A DNA stretch of 64,000 nucleotides from JBNAGF01 sp049801055. Its GTDB lineage: Bacteria > Pseudomonadota > Alphaproteobacteria > Rhodobacterales > Rhodobacteraceae. The notes under the pieces were generated by a model. It was given only the letters and a program-made list of their open reading frames with translations. It searched no databases and was not told the DNA's origin. Positions 8,980 through 19,000 of this stretch are shown here, in pieces. Each line of letters starts with the position of its first letter. Position 1 is the first letter of the stretch. The stretch is from positions 1 through 64,000 of the forward strand of contig NZ_JBNAGF010000005.1 in the NCBI RefSeq assembly GCF_049801055.1, in the 5' to 3' direction. Position numbers and translations under genes: made by a program.

Positions 8980-9906
8980 TTGGACGACAAGGCCGTCATT
9001 GAACGTGAGCAAGTGGTGACACGCAAGGAGCGTGCAAGGCGGATCGCCGAGATTCGTCTGATGGCTTTTGCGGCCTTGCATGGCGAAGGGCAGGGATTCG
9101 AGCCGTGGCGCTATTTCGGCGAACTCAAGGCGCTCGAAAAGAGGCCGATGAGCATCGCGTTTCTGGAAGCCCAGATTGCCACCTGCGTGGTCGGCCGCAT
9201 CCGTCCGGCCAAGATTGTGCGAGCCATGCAGAAACTGCGCAAGCGCCGTAGGGAGCAGGGCGAAGAGGACAAGTTCCACCAGTTCGAGGCATTGCTCAAA
9301 TCCAATCTTGATACGGGGACACTGTCGAACCACGGGTACTACCGAGCGACCTTTGCGACGCTCGATCATGACGAAATGTGGGGGCAGGTTGGAGCCCACG
9401 TAAAAGCGCTGAACGATGCCGGTTATCAGGTGTTTCTGAATTCGGGGACGTTGCTGGGTGTGGTGCGCGACGGGCGTTTCATCGAACACGACGATGACAT
9501 TGATCTGGCCCTTGTCCTCAATGCAAGTTCTGCGGCTGAAGCTGCGGCTGAGTGGAACGGCCTGAAAGACAAGCTGGGAGTCATCGGTGTTTTCGACACT
9601 GACGGCGACACCGTCCGCGGCATCCACAAGCTGAAATCTCCGAACGGGTGCGAGATCGACCTCTTTCCGGCTTGGATCGAGGATGACCAGGTGTTCGTGT
9701 ATCCCCATACTTCCGGAGAGTTGGGCAGCGCCGACGTGTTGCCACTCAAACCATGTCCTGTTTCCGGCGAACCGATGCCGGCGGATCCCGAAAAGATGCT
9801 CGCACAGAACTATGGTCCCAACTGGCGGGAGCCAGATCCCTATTTCAAGTTTCCGTGGCCACAGGCCCGCAAAAAGTTCAAAGATTTTCTGGAGGCGGTT
9901 GAGTGA
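8980..9906 (+). CDS. LicD-family phosphotransferase-like protein
   Basis: The C-terminal half holds the LicD/fukutin-type nucleotidyltransferase fold: SGTLLGVVRDG at residues 155-165, then HDDDIDLAL (Asp171-173 and Asp175) for metal binding. LicD proteins move phosphocholine or a similar phospho-alcohol from a CDP-linked donor onto a glycan. The N-terminal 120 residues are helical and basic with no recognised domain. The reading frame begins at TTG 8980 after a GGGA sequence; an ATG at 9061 is possible but would remove 27 residues. Its stop nearly touches the next gene, a cytidylyltransferase, so the two very likely act together: one makes the CDP-donor, this one transfers the group. The acceptor and exact group are unknown. 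Confidence 0.8.
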   Translation: MDDKAVIEREQVVTRKERARRIAEIRLMAFAALHGEGQGFEPWRYFGELKALEKRPMSIAFLEAQIATCVVGRIRPAKIVRAMQKLRKRRREQGEEDKFHQFEALLKSNLDTGTLSNHGYYRATFATLDHDEMWGQVGAHVKALNDAGYQVFLNSGTLLGVVRDGRFIEHDDDIDLALVLNASSAAEAAAEWNGLKDKLGVIGVFDTDGDTVRGIHKLKSPNGCEIDLFPAWIEDDQVFVYPHTSGELGSADVLPLKPCPVSGEPMPADPEKMLAQNYGPNWREPDPYFKFPWPQARKKFKDFLEAVE

Positions 9907-9908
9907 CC

Positions 9909-10355
9909 ATGAGCAGCGACGCGAAACCCTACACGATTATCACTTACGGCACTTTCGATCTGTTCCATGTCGGACATGTCAGGCTGTTGCGCCGTCTTGC
10001 CGATCTTGGTTCCAAACTAATCGTCGCCTGCTCAACCGACGAGTTCAACACACTCAAGGGCAAGACCACGGCGATCCCTTATGCGCATCGTGTCGAGGTG
10101 CTGGAATCCTGCCGTTATGTCGATCAGGTGATCCCTGAGAATACGTGGGAGCAGAAAAGAGAAGACATCGTCCGGTTCGACGCGGATCTCTTTGCCATGG
10201 GCGATGACTGGGAAGGCAAGTTCGACGATCTGCGCGATCTTTGCGATGTTCTCTATCTGCCGCGCACCGAGAACGTTTCGACGACCGAACTCAAGCAGTT
10301 GATTCAGCGTATGAGAGGCAACGGCTCGCCCTCACGGAATGTTGCAGCCGGCTAG
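9909..10355 (+). CDS. Glycerol-3-phosphate cytidylyltransferase-like protein
   Basis: The 148-residue protein is a compact single-domain cytidylyltransferase of the TagD/GCT type. It has the GTFDLFHVGH nucleotide-binding motif (HxGH at residues 20-23) and a C-terminal RTENVSTTEL segment close to the family's RTxGxSTT motif. It would couple CTP to glycerol-3-phosphate or a related phospho-alcohol to give a CDP-alcohol. The ATG at 9909 is taken; an in-frame GTG at 9903 overlaps the licD-like stop. It is in an operon with the LicD-like gene. TagD activity supplies teichoic acid synthesis in Gram-positives, so here it more likely feeds decoration of a surface polysaccharide. Confidence 0.82.
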   Translation: MSSDAKPYTIITYGTFDLFHVGHVRLLRRLADLGSKLIVACSTDEFNTLKGKTTAIPYAHRVEVLESCRYVDQVIPENTWEQKREDIVRFDADLFAMGDDWEGKFDDLRDLCDVLYLPRTENVSTTELKQLIQRMRGNGSPSRNVAAG

Positions 10356-10379
10356 GCAGCAATTTCGTCGATTTACCTC

Positions 10380-10408
10380 TTGGAAACCGGTGCGAACTGT
10401 CCTAGTTA
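10380..10408 (+). promoter_or_regulatory. Probable promoter of rplJ-rplL
   Basis: TTGGAA at 10380-10385, 17-base spacer, TAGTTA at 10403-10408. It would start transcription near 10415, giving a leader of about 235 bases before rplJ. Confidence 0.5.
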
Positions 10409-10417
10409 GCAGTGCGG

Positions 10418-10449
10418 AATAAAGCGTGCGATTCGTCGTGCGCTTTATT
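10418..10449 (+). terminator. 14-bp hairpin with UUCG loop upstream of rplJ
   Basis: AATAAAGCGTGCGA pairs with TCGTGCGCTTTATT (two G-T pairs) around a TTCG loop, then TTCGTTTCG follows. It can end transcription from the cytidylyltransferase gene. It also lies at the very start of the predicted rplJ transcript, so it may instead be a 5' stabilising or attenuating hairpin. Confidence 0.6.
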
Positions 10450-10648
10450 TCGTTTCGTCCAAGACGGTGGGTGACTATGAAAATGGTCTTAATTTCCTGC
10501 CTGAGACGGGAAAGACCAAAGAATTTCGAGGGCTCAAACCCTCGGGCGGTTTTTGGCTCAACCCCGTAAAAACGGACCCGAACGCCGAGGCTATGGCCAC
10601 GGCAAATATGAGCCGGGATGTTCCATCATCCCAAACTTGGAGAGAACT
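10450..10648 (+). promoter_or_regulatory. rplJ leader, candidate L10-binding region
   Basis: About 200 bases without a gene precede rplJ. They contain GC-rich segments able to pair (for example GGGCTCAAACCCTCGGGCGG and a GGGATG...CATCCC-like match at 10616-10631). L10 with L7/L12 represses its own operon through a leader in several bacteria, so a similar element is plausible. No specific kink-turn was verified. Confidence 0.35.
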
Positions 10649-11167
10649 GTGGATAGAGCCCAGAAAGAGAAAGTGGTCGAGGAACTCGGCCAGATCTTCG
10701 AAAGCTCTGGCGTCGTGGTGGTTTCTCACTACGTCGGTCTGACAGTTGCCGAAATGCAGGACCTGCGCGCGCGTGCACGCGAAGCGGGCGGTTCCGTGCG
10801 TGTTGCCAAGAACAGGCTCGCCAAAATCGCCCTTGAGGGTAAGCCGTGTGAGAGCATGGCCGACCTGCTGACAGGGATGACCGTTCTGACCTATTCCGAG
10901 GACCCCGTGGCAGCAGCCAAGGTGGCCGAGGACTTCGCCAAGGAGAACAAGAAGTTCGAAATCCTTGGCGGTGCAATGGGCGAGAACGCTCTGGACCGCA
11001 AAGGTGTCGAAGCCGTGTCGAAAATGCCGTCGCGCGAGGAACTCATCTCCTCGATCGTTGGCTGCATCGGCGCACCCGCTTCGAACATCGCCGGCGCGAT
11101 TGGCGCACCTGCAAGCAATATCGCAAGCATCCTTTCGACCATCGAAGAGAAGGCGGAAGCTGCGTAA
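10649..11167 (+). CDS. rplJ: 50S ribosomal protein L10
   Basis: L10 anchors L7/L12 dimers to the stalk base. With the GTG start at 10649, preceded by GGAGAG seven bases upstream, the protein is 172 residues and begins MDRAQKEK, the usual alphaproteobacterial form. The C-terminal helix that binds L7/L12 dimers is present. The stretch IAGAIGAPASNIASI shows a repeated GAPASNIA unit. It is followed after 80 bases by rplL. Confidence 0.96.
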   Translation: MDRAQKEKVVEELGQIFESSGVVVVSHYVGLTVAEMQDLRARAREAGGSVRVAKNRLAKIALEGKPCESMADLLTGMTVLTYSEDPVAAAKVAEDFAKENKKFEILGGAMGENALDRKGVEAVSKMPSREELISSIVGCIGAPASNIAGAIGAPASNIASILSTIEEKAEAA

Positions 11168-11247
11168 GCGGTTGGCACTGAATGACCTGCGTAGGGTAAA
11201 TGCCCGCACGTTGGAACACATGACTGTAAACGGAAAGAGCTGATACA

Positions 11248-11625
11248 ATGGCTGATCTGAAGAAACTGGCAGAAGAGATCGTTGGTCTGACCCTGCTGGA
11301 AGCACAAGAACTGAAAACCATCCTCAAGGACGAATACGGCATCGAGCCCGCTGCTGGCGGCGCCGTAATGGTTGCTGGCGCGGCAGGCGATGCCGGCGGT
11401 GCAGCCGAAGAGGAAAAGACCGAATTCGACGTCGTTCTGAAGAACGCCGGCGCTTCGAAAATCAACGTCATCAAAGAAGTTCGCGGCATCACCGGCCTGG
11501 GCCTGAAAGAAGCCAAGGAACTGGTCGAAGCTGGCGGCAAGATCAAAGAAGGCGTGGACAAAGCCGAAGCAGAAGACGTCAAAGCCAAGCTGGAAGCAGC
11601 TGGCGCCGAAGTCGAGCTGGCCTAA
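11248..11625 (+). CDS. rplL: 50S ribosomal protein L7/L12
   Basis: This is the flexible stalk protein that recruits translational GTPases. It has 125 residues, with an N-terminal dimerisation domain (1-35), an alanine/glycine-rich hinge (about 36-52) and the C-terminal factor-binding domain with KTEFDVVL and GLGLKEAKELVE. Spacing to rplJ fits one transcript. A hairpin 40 bases downstream may lower transcription into rpoB, as is known in E. coli. Confidence 0.98.
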   Translation: MADLKKLAEEIVGLTLLEAQELKTILKDEYGIEPAAGGAVMVAGAAGDAGGAAEEEKTEFDVVLKNAGASKINVIKEVRGITGLGLKEAKELVEAGGKIKEGVDKAEAEDVKAKLEAAGAEVELA

Positions 11626-11664
11626 GTCTGGCAGCAGGCGCATCATCGATGCGTCAGAAAATTT

Positions 11665-11694
11665 GGCTGGGCCCGGAAATTTCCGGGTCCAGCC
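11665..11694 (+). terminator. Hairpin between rplL and rpoB, likely attenuator or RNase III site
   Basis: GGCTGGGCCCGGAAA and TTTCCGGGTCCAGCC pair over 15 bp with one G-T pair and almost no loop. No T-tract follows, so it is not a classical terminator. In E. coli an attenuator and an RNase III site lie in the same gap, which supports a processing or attenuation role. Confidence 0.55.
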
Positions 11695-11876
11695 GAACCT
11701 GTCTTAGAAAGAGCCTCGGGATCCGGGGCATTTTCTAAGGCGCGGTTCGCGGATCGGGAGGCCGCCACTCGGGACGGTGGCCATGAATTGATCCGGACGT
11801 GTCGTCTCGAAGGGCCAAGGCGCCAGAGCCCGGCGGCGTCCTTGACCGGTGAGAAATTGAAAAGGTGACATCTGAC

Positions 11877-14800
11877 ATGGCTCAAACGTTCCTTGGCCAG
11901 AAACGTCTTCGTAAATACTACGGCAAAATCCGTGAAGTTCTGGAGATGCCGAACCTCATCGAGGTGCAAAAATCTTCCTATGACCTGTTCCTGCGCTCGG
12001 GCGATGCCGAGCAGCCGACTGACGGCGAAGGAATCATGGGTGTGTTCCAGTCGGTTTTCCCGATCAAGGATTTCAACGAAACCTCTGTTCTGGAGTTCGT
12101 GAAATACGATCTGGAAAAGCCGAAATACGATGTTGAAGAATGCATGCAGCGCGATATGACCTACAGCGCCCCGCTGAAGGTCACCCTGCGTCTCATCGTA
12201 TTTGATGTGGACGAGGATACCGGCGCCAAGAGCGTGAAGGACATCAAAGAACAGGATGTCTTCATGGGCGACATGCCGTTGATGACACCCAACGGCACCT
12301 TCATCGTGAACGGTACAGAGCGGGTTATCGTTTCGCAAATGCACCGTTCCCCCGGCGTATTCTTCGACCACGACAAGGGCAAAACTCACTCCTCGGGCAA
12401 ACTGCTTTTTGCCTGCCGTATCATCCCGTATCGCGGCAGCTGGCTTGATTTCGAATTCGATGCCAAGGATATCGTGTTCGCCCGCATCGATCGTCGCCGT
12501 AAACTGCCCGTGACGACCCTGCTCTATGCCCTTGGGCTGGATCAGGAAAGCATCATGGATGCCTATTACAACACCGTGTCCTACCGTCTGGAAAAGAAGA
12601 AGGGCTGGGTCGCTCCGTTCTTCCCGGAACGCGTCCGCGGCACCCGTCCGACTTATGATCTGGTTGATGCAGCTTCCGGCGAAGTGATTGCCGAGGCTGG
12701 CAAGAAGGTCACGCCGCGCGCGGTGAAAAAGCTGATTGACGAAGGCACTGTCACGAATCTGCTGGTGCCCTTCGATCATATCGTTGGCAAGTTTGTCGCC
12801 AAGGACATCATCAACGAGGAAACGGGCGCCATCTATGTCGAGGCCGGCGATGAGCTGACACTCGAGTATGACAAAGATGGCGAGCTGATCGGCGGCACCG
12901 CGAAAGAGTTGATCGATGCAGGCGTCACCGACATTCCGGTTCTCGACATCGACAACATCAATGTCGGTCCCTACATGCGCAACACGATGGCGCAGGACAA
13001 AAACCTGAACCGTGAAACCGCGCTCATGGACATCTACCGTGTCATGCGTCCGGGCGAACCGCCCACCGTCGAAGCTGCTTCGGCTCTGTTCGATACCCTG
13101 TTCTTCGACAGCGAACGCTACGATCTGTCGGCTGTTGGCCGGGTCAAGATGAACATGCGCCTTGCCCTCGACGCCGAGGACACCCAGCGCACCTTGCGCA
13201 AGGAAGACATCATCGCCTGCATCAAGGCGCTGGTCGAGCTGCGCGACGGCAAGGGCGACGTGGATGACATCGACCACCTCGGCAACCGCCGGGTGCGTTC
13301 TGTCGGTGAACTGATGGAGAACCAGTACCGCGTTGGCCTGCTGCGCATGGAGCGCGCGATCAAGGAACGTATGTCTTCGGTCGAGATCGACACGGTCATG
13401 CCGCAGGATCTTATCAACGCCAAACCGGCGGCAGCTGCGGTCCGGGAATTCTTCGGTTCCTCGCAGCTCAGCCAGTTCATGGACCAGACCAACCCGCTTT
13501 CTGAGGTTACCCACAAGCGCCGACTATCGGCTCTTGGGCCGGGCGGTCTGACCCGCGAGCGCGCAGGTTTCGAGGTGCGCGACGTTCATCCGACCCACTA
13601 CGGCCGGATGTGTCCGATTGAAACGCCGGAAGGTCCGAACATTGGCCTGATCAACTCGCTGGCAACTTTTGCCCGCGTGAACAAATACGGCTTTATCGAA
13701 ACACCCTATCGTGTGGTCAAGGAAGGGCATGTCACCGACGAAGTGCACTACATGTCCGCGACCGAGGAAATGCGCCACACCGTGGCGCAGGCGAACGCGA
13801 CCCTCGACAATGATGGCAACTTCATCAACGATCTGGTGTCGACCCGTCAGGCCGGTGACTATACCCTCGCCCCGCGTGAGAATGTCGACCTGATCGACGT
13901 GTCGCCCAAGCAGCTGGTCTCGGTGGCTGCCTCGCTGATTCCGTTCCTCGAAAATGACGACGCCAACCGCGCCCTGATGGGTTCGAACATGCAACGTCAG
14001 GCCGTTCCGCTCCTGCGCGCCGAGGCGCCGCTGGTTGGCACCGGTATTGAGGAAAAGGTTGCCATCGACTCCGGCGCGGCCATTCAGGCCAAGCGCGCAG
14101 GTATCATCGACCAAGTCGACGCCCAGCGTATCGTGATCCGGGCCACAGAAGATCTGGAACTGGGTGACGCTGGCGTGGACATCTACCGTCTGCGCAAGTT
14201 CCAGCGGTCGAACCAGAACACCTGCATCAACCAGCGTCCGCTGATCAAGGTGGGTGACACCGTTCAGAAGGGCGAGGTCATTGCCGATGGTCCCTCGACC
14301 GATATGGGTGAACTTGCACTTGGCAAGAACGTGGTCGTCGCCTTCATGCCCTGGAACGGCTACAACTACGAAGACTCGATCCTGATCTCCGAGCGCATCG
14401 CGCGTGACGACGTGTTCACGAGCGTGCATATCGAGGAATTCGAAGTCGCTGCCCGTGACACCAAGCTCGGCCCGGAAGAGATCACTCGTGACATTCCGAA
14501 TGTCGGTGAAGAAGCGCTGCGCAACCTCGATGAGGCCGGCATCGTTTACATCGGTGCGGACGTGGAGCCGGGCGACATTCTTGTCGGTAAAATTACGCCG
14601 AAAGGTGAAAGCCCGATGACACCGGAAGAAAAGCTTCTGCGTGCCATCTTCGGCGAGAAAGCATCCGACGTGCGCGACACCTCGCTGCGCGTCAAGCCGG
14701 GTGATTTCGGCACGGTTGTGGAGGTTCGCGTCTTCAACCGCCACGGCGTCGAGAAAGACGAACGTGCGCTGCAGATCGAGCGTGAGGAAGTCGAACGTCT

Positions 14801-16013
14801 TGCCCGCGACCGGGACGACGAACTGGCGATTCTCGACCGCAACATCTATGCCCGTCTGCAGGGCATGATCCTTGGCAAGACCGCCGTAAAAGGCCCCAAA
14901 GGCGTCAAGGCAGGTTCGGTCATCACCGAGGAGCTGCTGGAAACGCTGACGCGTGGCCAGTGGTGGCAGCTGGCTCTGGAAGATGAGCAGGATGCACAGA
15001 TCGTCGAAGCCCTCAACGAACAGTACGAGGTGCAGAAGCGCGCATTGGATGCCCGTTTCGAGGACAAGGTCGAAAAGGTTCGTCGCGGCGACGACCTGCC
15101 GCCGGGCGTGATGAAGATGGTCAAGGTCTTCATCGCCGTGAAGCGCAAGCTTCAGCCGGGTGACAAAATGGCCGGCCGTCACGGCAACAAGGGCGTGATC
15201 TCGAAAGTGGTGCCAATGGAGGACATGCCGTTCCTCGAAGATGGCACTCCGGTCGATTTCTGCCTGAACCCGCTGGGCGTTCCTTCGCGTATGAACGTTG
15301 GTCAGATCCTCGAAACCCATATGGGTTGGGCCGCGCGCGGCCTGGGTCTGAAAATTGACGACGCGGTTCAGGAGTATCGCCGGTCCGGCGACCTGACCCC
15401 GGTGCGTGAAGCAATGGGCCATGCTTATGGCGACGATGTGTATGCCGAAGGCATCTCGAACCTCTCCGAGGACGAGCTGCTGGAAGCCGCTGGCAACGTG
15501 ACCCGTGGTGTGCCGATTGCAACGCCCGTCTTTGACGGCGCGAAAGAAGCTGATGTGAACGACGCGCTGGTACGTGCCGGCTTTGACACATCGGGCCAGT
15601 CGGTGCTGTTTGATGGTCGAACCGGTGAGCAGTTTGCCCGACCGGTGACCGTCGGCATCAAGTATCTGCTGAAGCTGCATCACCTTGTCGACGACAAGAT
15701 CCACGCGCGTTCGACCGGCCCGTACAGCCTCGTGACCCAGCAGCCGCTGGGCGGCAAGGCGCAATTCGGTGGACAGCGTTTCGGGGAAATGGAGGTCTGG
15801 GCTCTCGAAGCTTACGGCGCTGCATACACCCTGCAGGAGATGCTGACCGTCAAGTCGGATGACGTTGCAGGCCGGACCAAGGTCTATGAATCGATCGTCA
15901 AGGGCGAGGACAACTTTGAAGCGGGCGTACCGGAATCGTTCAACGTTCTGGTTAAGGAAGTCCGCGGCCTCGGCCTGAACATGGAACTCCTGGATGCGGA
16001 GGTTGAGGAATAA
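11877..16013 (+). CDS. rpoB: RNA polymerase beta subunit
   Basis: This catalytic-core subunit has 1378 residues from the ATG at 11877 (MAQTFLGQKRLRK); an in-frame GTG lies four codons upstream. The rifampicin pocket SSQLSQFMDQTNPLSEVTH followed by KRRLSALGPGG is the wild-type sensitive sequence. The KMAGRHGNKGVIS active-site segment and the C-terminal GGKAQFGGQRFGEME region are intact. Size fits alphaproteobacteria. Inferred to be transcribed with rplJL upstream and rpoC downstream. Confidence 0.98.
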   Translation: MAQTFLGQKRLRKYYGKIREVLEMPNLIEVQKSSYDLFLRSGDAEQPTDGEGIMGVFQSVFPIKDFNETSVLEFVKYDLEKPKYDVEECMQRDMTYSAPLKVTLRLIVFDVDEDTGAKSVKDIKEQDVFMGDMPLMTPNGTFIVNGTERVIVSQMHRSPGVFFDHDKGKTHSSGKLLFACRIIPYRGSWLDFEFDAKDIVFARIDRRRKLPVTTLLYALGLDQESIMDAYYNTVSYRLEKKKGWVAPFFPERVRGTRPTYDLVDAASGEVIAEAGKKVTPRAVKKLIDEGTVTNLLVPFDHIVGKFVAKDIINEETGAIYVEAGDELTLEYDKDGELIGGTAKELIDAGVTDIPVLDIDNINVGPYMRNTMAQDKNLNRETALMDIYRVMRPGEPPTVEAASALFDTLFFDSERYDLSAVGRVKMNMRLALDAEDTQRTLRKEDIIACIKALVELRDGKGDVDDIDHLGNRRVRSVGELMENQYRVGLLRMERAIKERMSSVEIDTVMPQDLINAKPAAAAVREFFGSSQLSQFMDQTNPLSEVTHKRRLSALGPGGLTRERAGFEVRDVHPTHYGRMCPIETPEGPNIGLINSLATFARVNKYGFIETPYRVVKEGHVTDEVHYMSATEEMRHTVAQANATLDNDGNFINDLVSTRQAGDYTLAPRENVDLIDVSPKQLVSVAASLIPFLENDDANRALMGSNMQRQAVPLLRAEAPLVGTGIEEKVAIDSGAAIQAKRAGIIDQVDAQRIVIRATEDLELGDAGVDIYRLRKFQRSNQNTCINQRPLIKVGDTVQKGEVIADGPSTDMGELALGKNVVVAFMPWNGYNYEDSILISERIARDDVFTSVHIEEFEVAARDTKLGPEEITRDIPNVGEEALRNLDEAGIVYIGADVEPGDILVGKITPKGESPMTPEEKLLRAIFGEKASDVRDTSLRVKPGDFGTVVEVRVFNRHGVEKDERALQIEREEVERLARDRDDELAILDRNIYARLQGMILGKTAVKGPKGVKAGSVITEELLETLTRGQWWQLALEDEQDAQIVEALNEQYEVQKRALDARFEDKVEKVRRGDDLPPGVMKMVKVFIAVKRKLQPGDKMAGRHGNKGVISKVVPMEDMPFLEDGTPVDFCLNPLGVPSRMNVGQILETHMGWAARGLGLKIDDAVQEYRRSGDLTPVREAMGHAYGDDVYAEGISNLSEDELLEAAGNVTRGVPIATPVFDGAKEADVNDALVRAGFDTSGQSVLFDGRTGEQFARPVTVGIKYLLKLHHLVDDKIHARSTGPYSLVTQQPLGGKAQFGGQRFGEMEVWALEAYGAAYTLQEMLTVKSDDVAGRTKVYESIVKGEDNFEAGVPESFNVLVKEVRGLGLNMELLDAEVEE

Positions 16014-16095
16014 GAACTTTGCGAAGTTCTTTCGGACGGCGCTCTGCGGCGCCTTCCTCCATCCCCAACCGACCGCCCGAATTTGAGGTATCAAA

Positions 16096-19000
16096 ATGAA
16101 CCAGGAACTGACGAATAACCCGTTCAACCCGCTGACCCCGCAAAAGGTCTTTGACGAAATCAAGGTCTCGCTGGCGTCGCCCGAGCGGATCCTGTCTTGG
16201 TCCTATGGTGAGATCAAGAAGCCCGAAACCATCAACTACCGTACGTTCAAGCCCGAGCGTGACGGCCTGTTCTGTGCACGCATTTTTGGCCCGATCAAGG
16301 ACTACGAATGCCTGTGCGGTAAATACAAGCGCATGAAGTATCGCGGCGTTGTTTGCGAAAAATGCGGTGTTGAAGTTACCCTCCAGAAAGTGCGCCGCGA
16401 GCGTATGGGCCACATCGAACTGGCCGCTCCTGTTGCACATATCTGGTTCCTGAAATCGCTGCCGTCCCGCATCGGCCTGATGCTGGACATGACCCTGCGT
16501 GATCTGGAACGGGTTCTCTACTTTGAAAACTATGTCGTCATCGAGCCCGGTCTGACCGATCTGACCTATGGCCAGATGCTGACCGAAGAAGAGTTCATGG
16601 ACGCACAGGACGCCTATGGCATGGACGCCTTCACCGCCAATATCGGCGCCGAGGCAATCCGCGAGATGTTGGCCGCGATCGACCTCGAATCCGAGGCGGA
16701 ACAGCTGCGGGCCGACCTGAAGGAAGCCACCGGTGAACTGAAGCCCAAGAAGATCATCAAGCGCCTGAAGGTGGTTGAATCCTTTCTCGAGTCGGGCAAC
16801 CGCCCGGAGTGGATGATTCTCACCGTGATTCCAGTCATTCCGCCGGAACTGCGCCCACTGGTGCCGCTGGATGGTGGCCGTTTCGCGACTTCGGATCTGA
16901 ACGACCTGTATCGCCGGGTCATCAATCGGAACAATCGCCTCAAGCGCCTGATTGAACTGCGTGCACCTGACATCATCGTCCGTAACGAAAAGCGGATGCT
17001 GCAGGAATCCGTTGACGCTCTGTTCGACAACGGCCGACGTGGCCGCGTGATCACCGGCGCCAACAAGCGTCCGCTGAAATCGCTCTCGGACATGCTGAAA
17101 GGCAAACAGGGCCGGTTCCGCCAGAACCTTCTGGGTAAGCGCGTCGACTTTTCGGGCCGTTCGGTCATCGTGACCGGACCGGAACTCAAGCTGCATCAGT
17201 GTGGCTTGCCCAAGAAGATGGCGCTCGAACTGTTCAAGCCGTTCATCTATTCGCGGCTGGAGGCCAAGGGCCTGTCCAGCACCGTGAAACAGGCGAAGAA
17301 ACTGGTGGAAAAGGAACGTCCCGAAGTTTGGGATATTCTTGACGAAGTGATCCGCGAGCACCCGGTTCTTCTGAACCGCGCGCCCACGCTGCACCGGCTG
17401 GGGATTCAGGCTTTCGAACCCACTCTGATCGAAGGCAAGGCAATCCAGCTGCACCCGCTGGTTTGCTCGGCTTTCAACGCCGACTTCGACGGTGACCAGA
17501 TGGCTGTGCACGTTCCGCTTTCGCTGGAAGCCCAGCTGGAAGCGCGTGTTCTGATGATGTCGACAAACAACGTTCTGTCGCCAGCAAACGGTTCGCCGAT
17601 CATCGTTCCGTCGCAGGATATGATTTTGGGCCTCTACTACCTCACGCTGGAACGCGAAGGCATGGTCGGCGAAGGCAAGATCTTTGGCTCGATCGAAGAA
17701 GTGCAGCATGCGCTGGATGCAGGCGAAGTGCATCTTCACTCGAAGATCACCGCCCGGATCACCCAGATCGACGAGAACGGACTGGAAGTTCAGAAGCGGT
17801 TCGAAACAACTCCGGGCCGTGTGCGTCTGGGCGCGTTGCTGCCGATGAATAACAAGGCACCGTTCGAACTGGTCAACCGTTTGTTGCGGAAAAAAGAAGT
17901 CCAGCAGGTCATCGACACCGTCTATCGCTATTGCGGTCAGAAGGAGTCGGTCATCTTCTGTGACCAGATCATGGGTATGGGTTTCCGCGAAGCGTTCCGC
18001 GCCGGGATTTCCTTCGGCAAGGATGACATGGTTATCCCCAACGACAAGTGGGGCATCGTCGACGAAACTCGCGGTCAGGTGAAAGACTTTGAACAGCAGT
18101 ACATGGACGGCCTGATCACTCAGGGCGAAAAGTACAACAAGGTCGTTGATGCATGGTCGAAGTGTAACGATCGTGTCACCGAAGCGATGATGAGCACCAT
18201 CTCGTCGTCCGATCGTGACGACTCTGGCGCCGAACAGGAGCCGAACTCGGTCTACATGATGGCCCACTCCGGTGCGCGTGGCTCGGTGACTCAGATGAAA
18301 CAGCTGGGCGGGATGCGTGGCCTGATGGCGAAGCCGAATGGCGACATCATCGAGACCCCGATCATCTCGAACTTCAAGGAAGGTCTGACCGTTCTTGAAT
18401 ACTTCAACTCCACCCACGGCGCCCGTAAGGGTCTGTCGGATACCGCTCTGAAAACGGCGAACTCGGGTTATCTGACCCGCCGTCTGGTTGATGTGGCGCA
18501 GGACTGCATCGTGCGTATGAACGACTGCGGAACCGATCGCGCCATCACTGCCGAGGCAGCCGTCAACGACGGTGAAGTTGTGGCTTCGCTGGCCGAGCGT
18601 GTTCTAGGCCGTGTTGCGGCCGAGGATATCTATAAGCCAGGTACCGACGAGATTGTGGTGGCCAACGGCCAGTTGATCGACGAACGCATGGCTGATGCGA
18701 TCGAAGAAGCGGCGGTTCAGTCCACCCGCATTCGCTCGCCGCTGACCTGTGAAGCCGAGGATGGCGTTTGTGCCATGTGCTATGGCCGCGACCTTGCGCG
18801 TGGTACCATGGTCAACCAGGGCGAGGCTGTCGGCATCATTGCAGCGCAGTCGATTGGTGAACCCGGAACTCAGCTGACCATGCGGACCTTCCACATTGGC
18901 GGCGTCGCTCAGGGTGGTCAGCAGTCATTCCAGGAAGCCGGTCAGGAAGGCAAGATCAGCTTCGAAAACGCCAACACTCTTGAGAACGCAGCTGGCGAGA

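Noticed and set aside
13524..16163. A long open frame on the minus strand opposite rpoB, and similar ones opposite rpoC, fusA and secY
   Set aside because: These arise because GC-rich genes with strong third-base bias leave the opposite strand open. They have no ribosome binding sites, no recognisable domains, and lie fully within strongly conserved genes.
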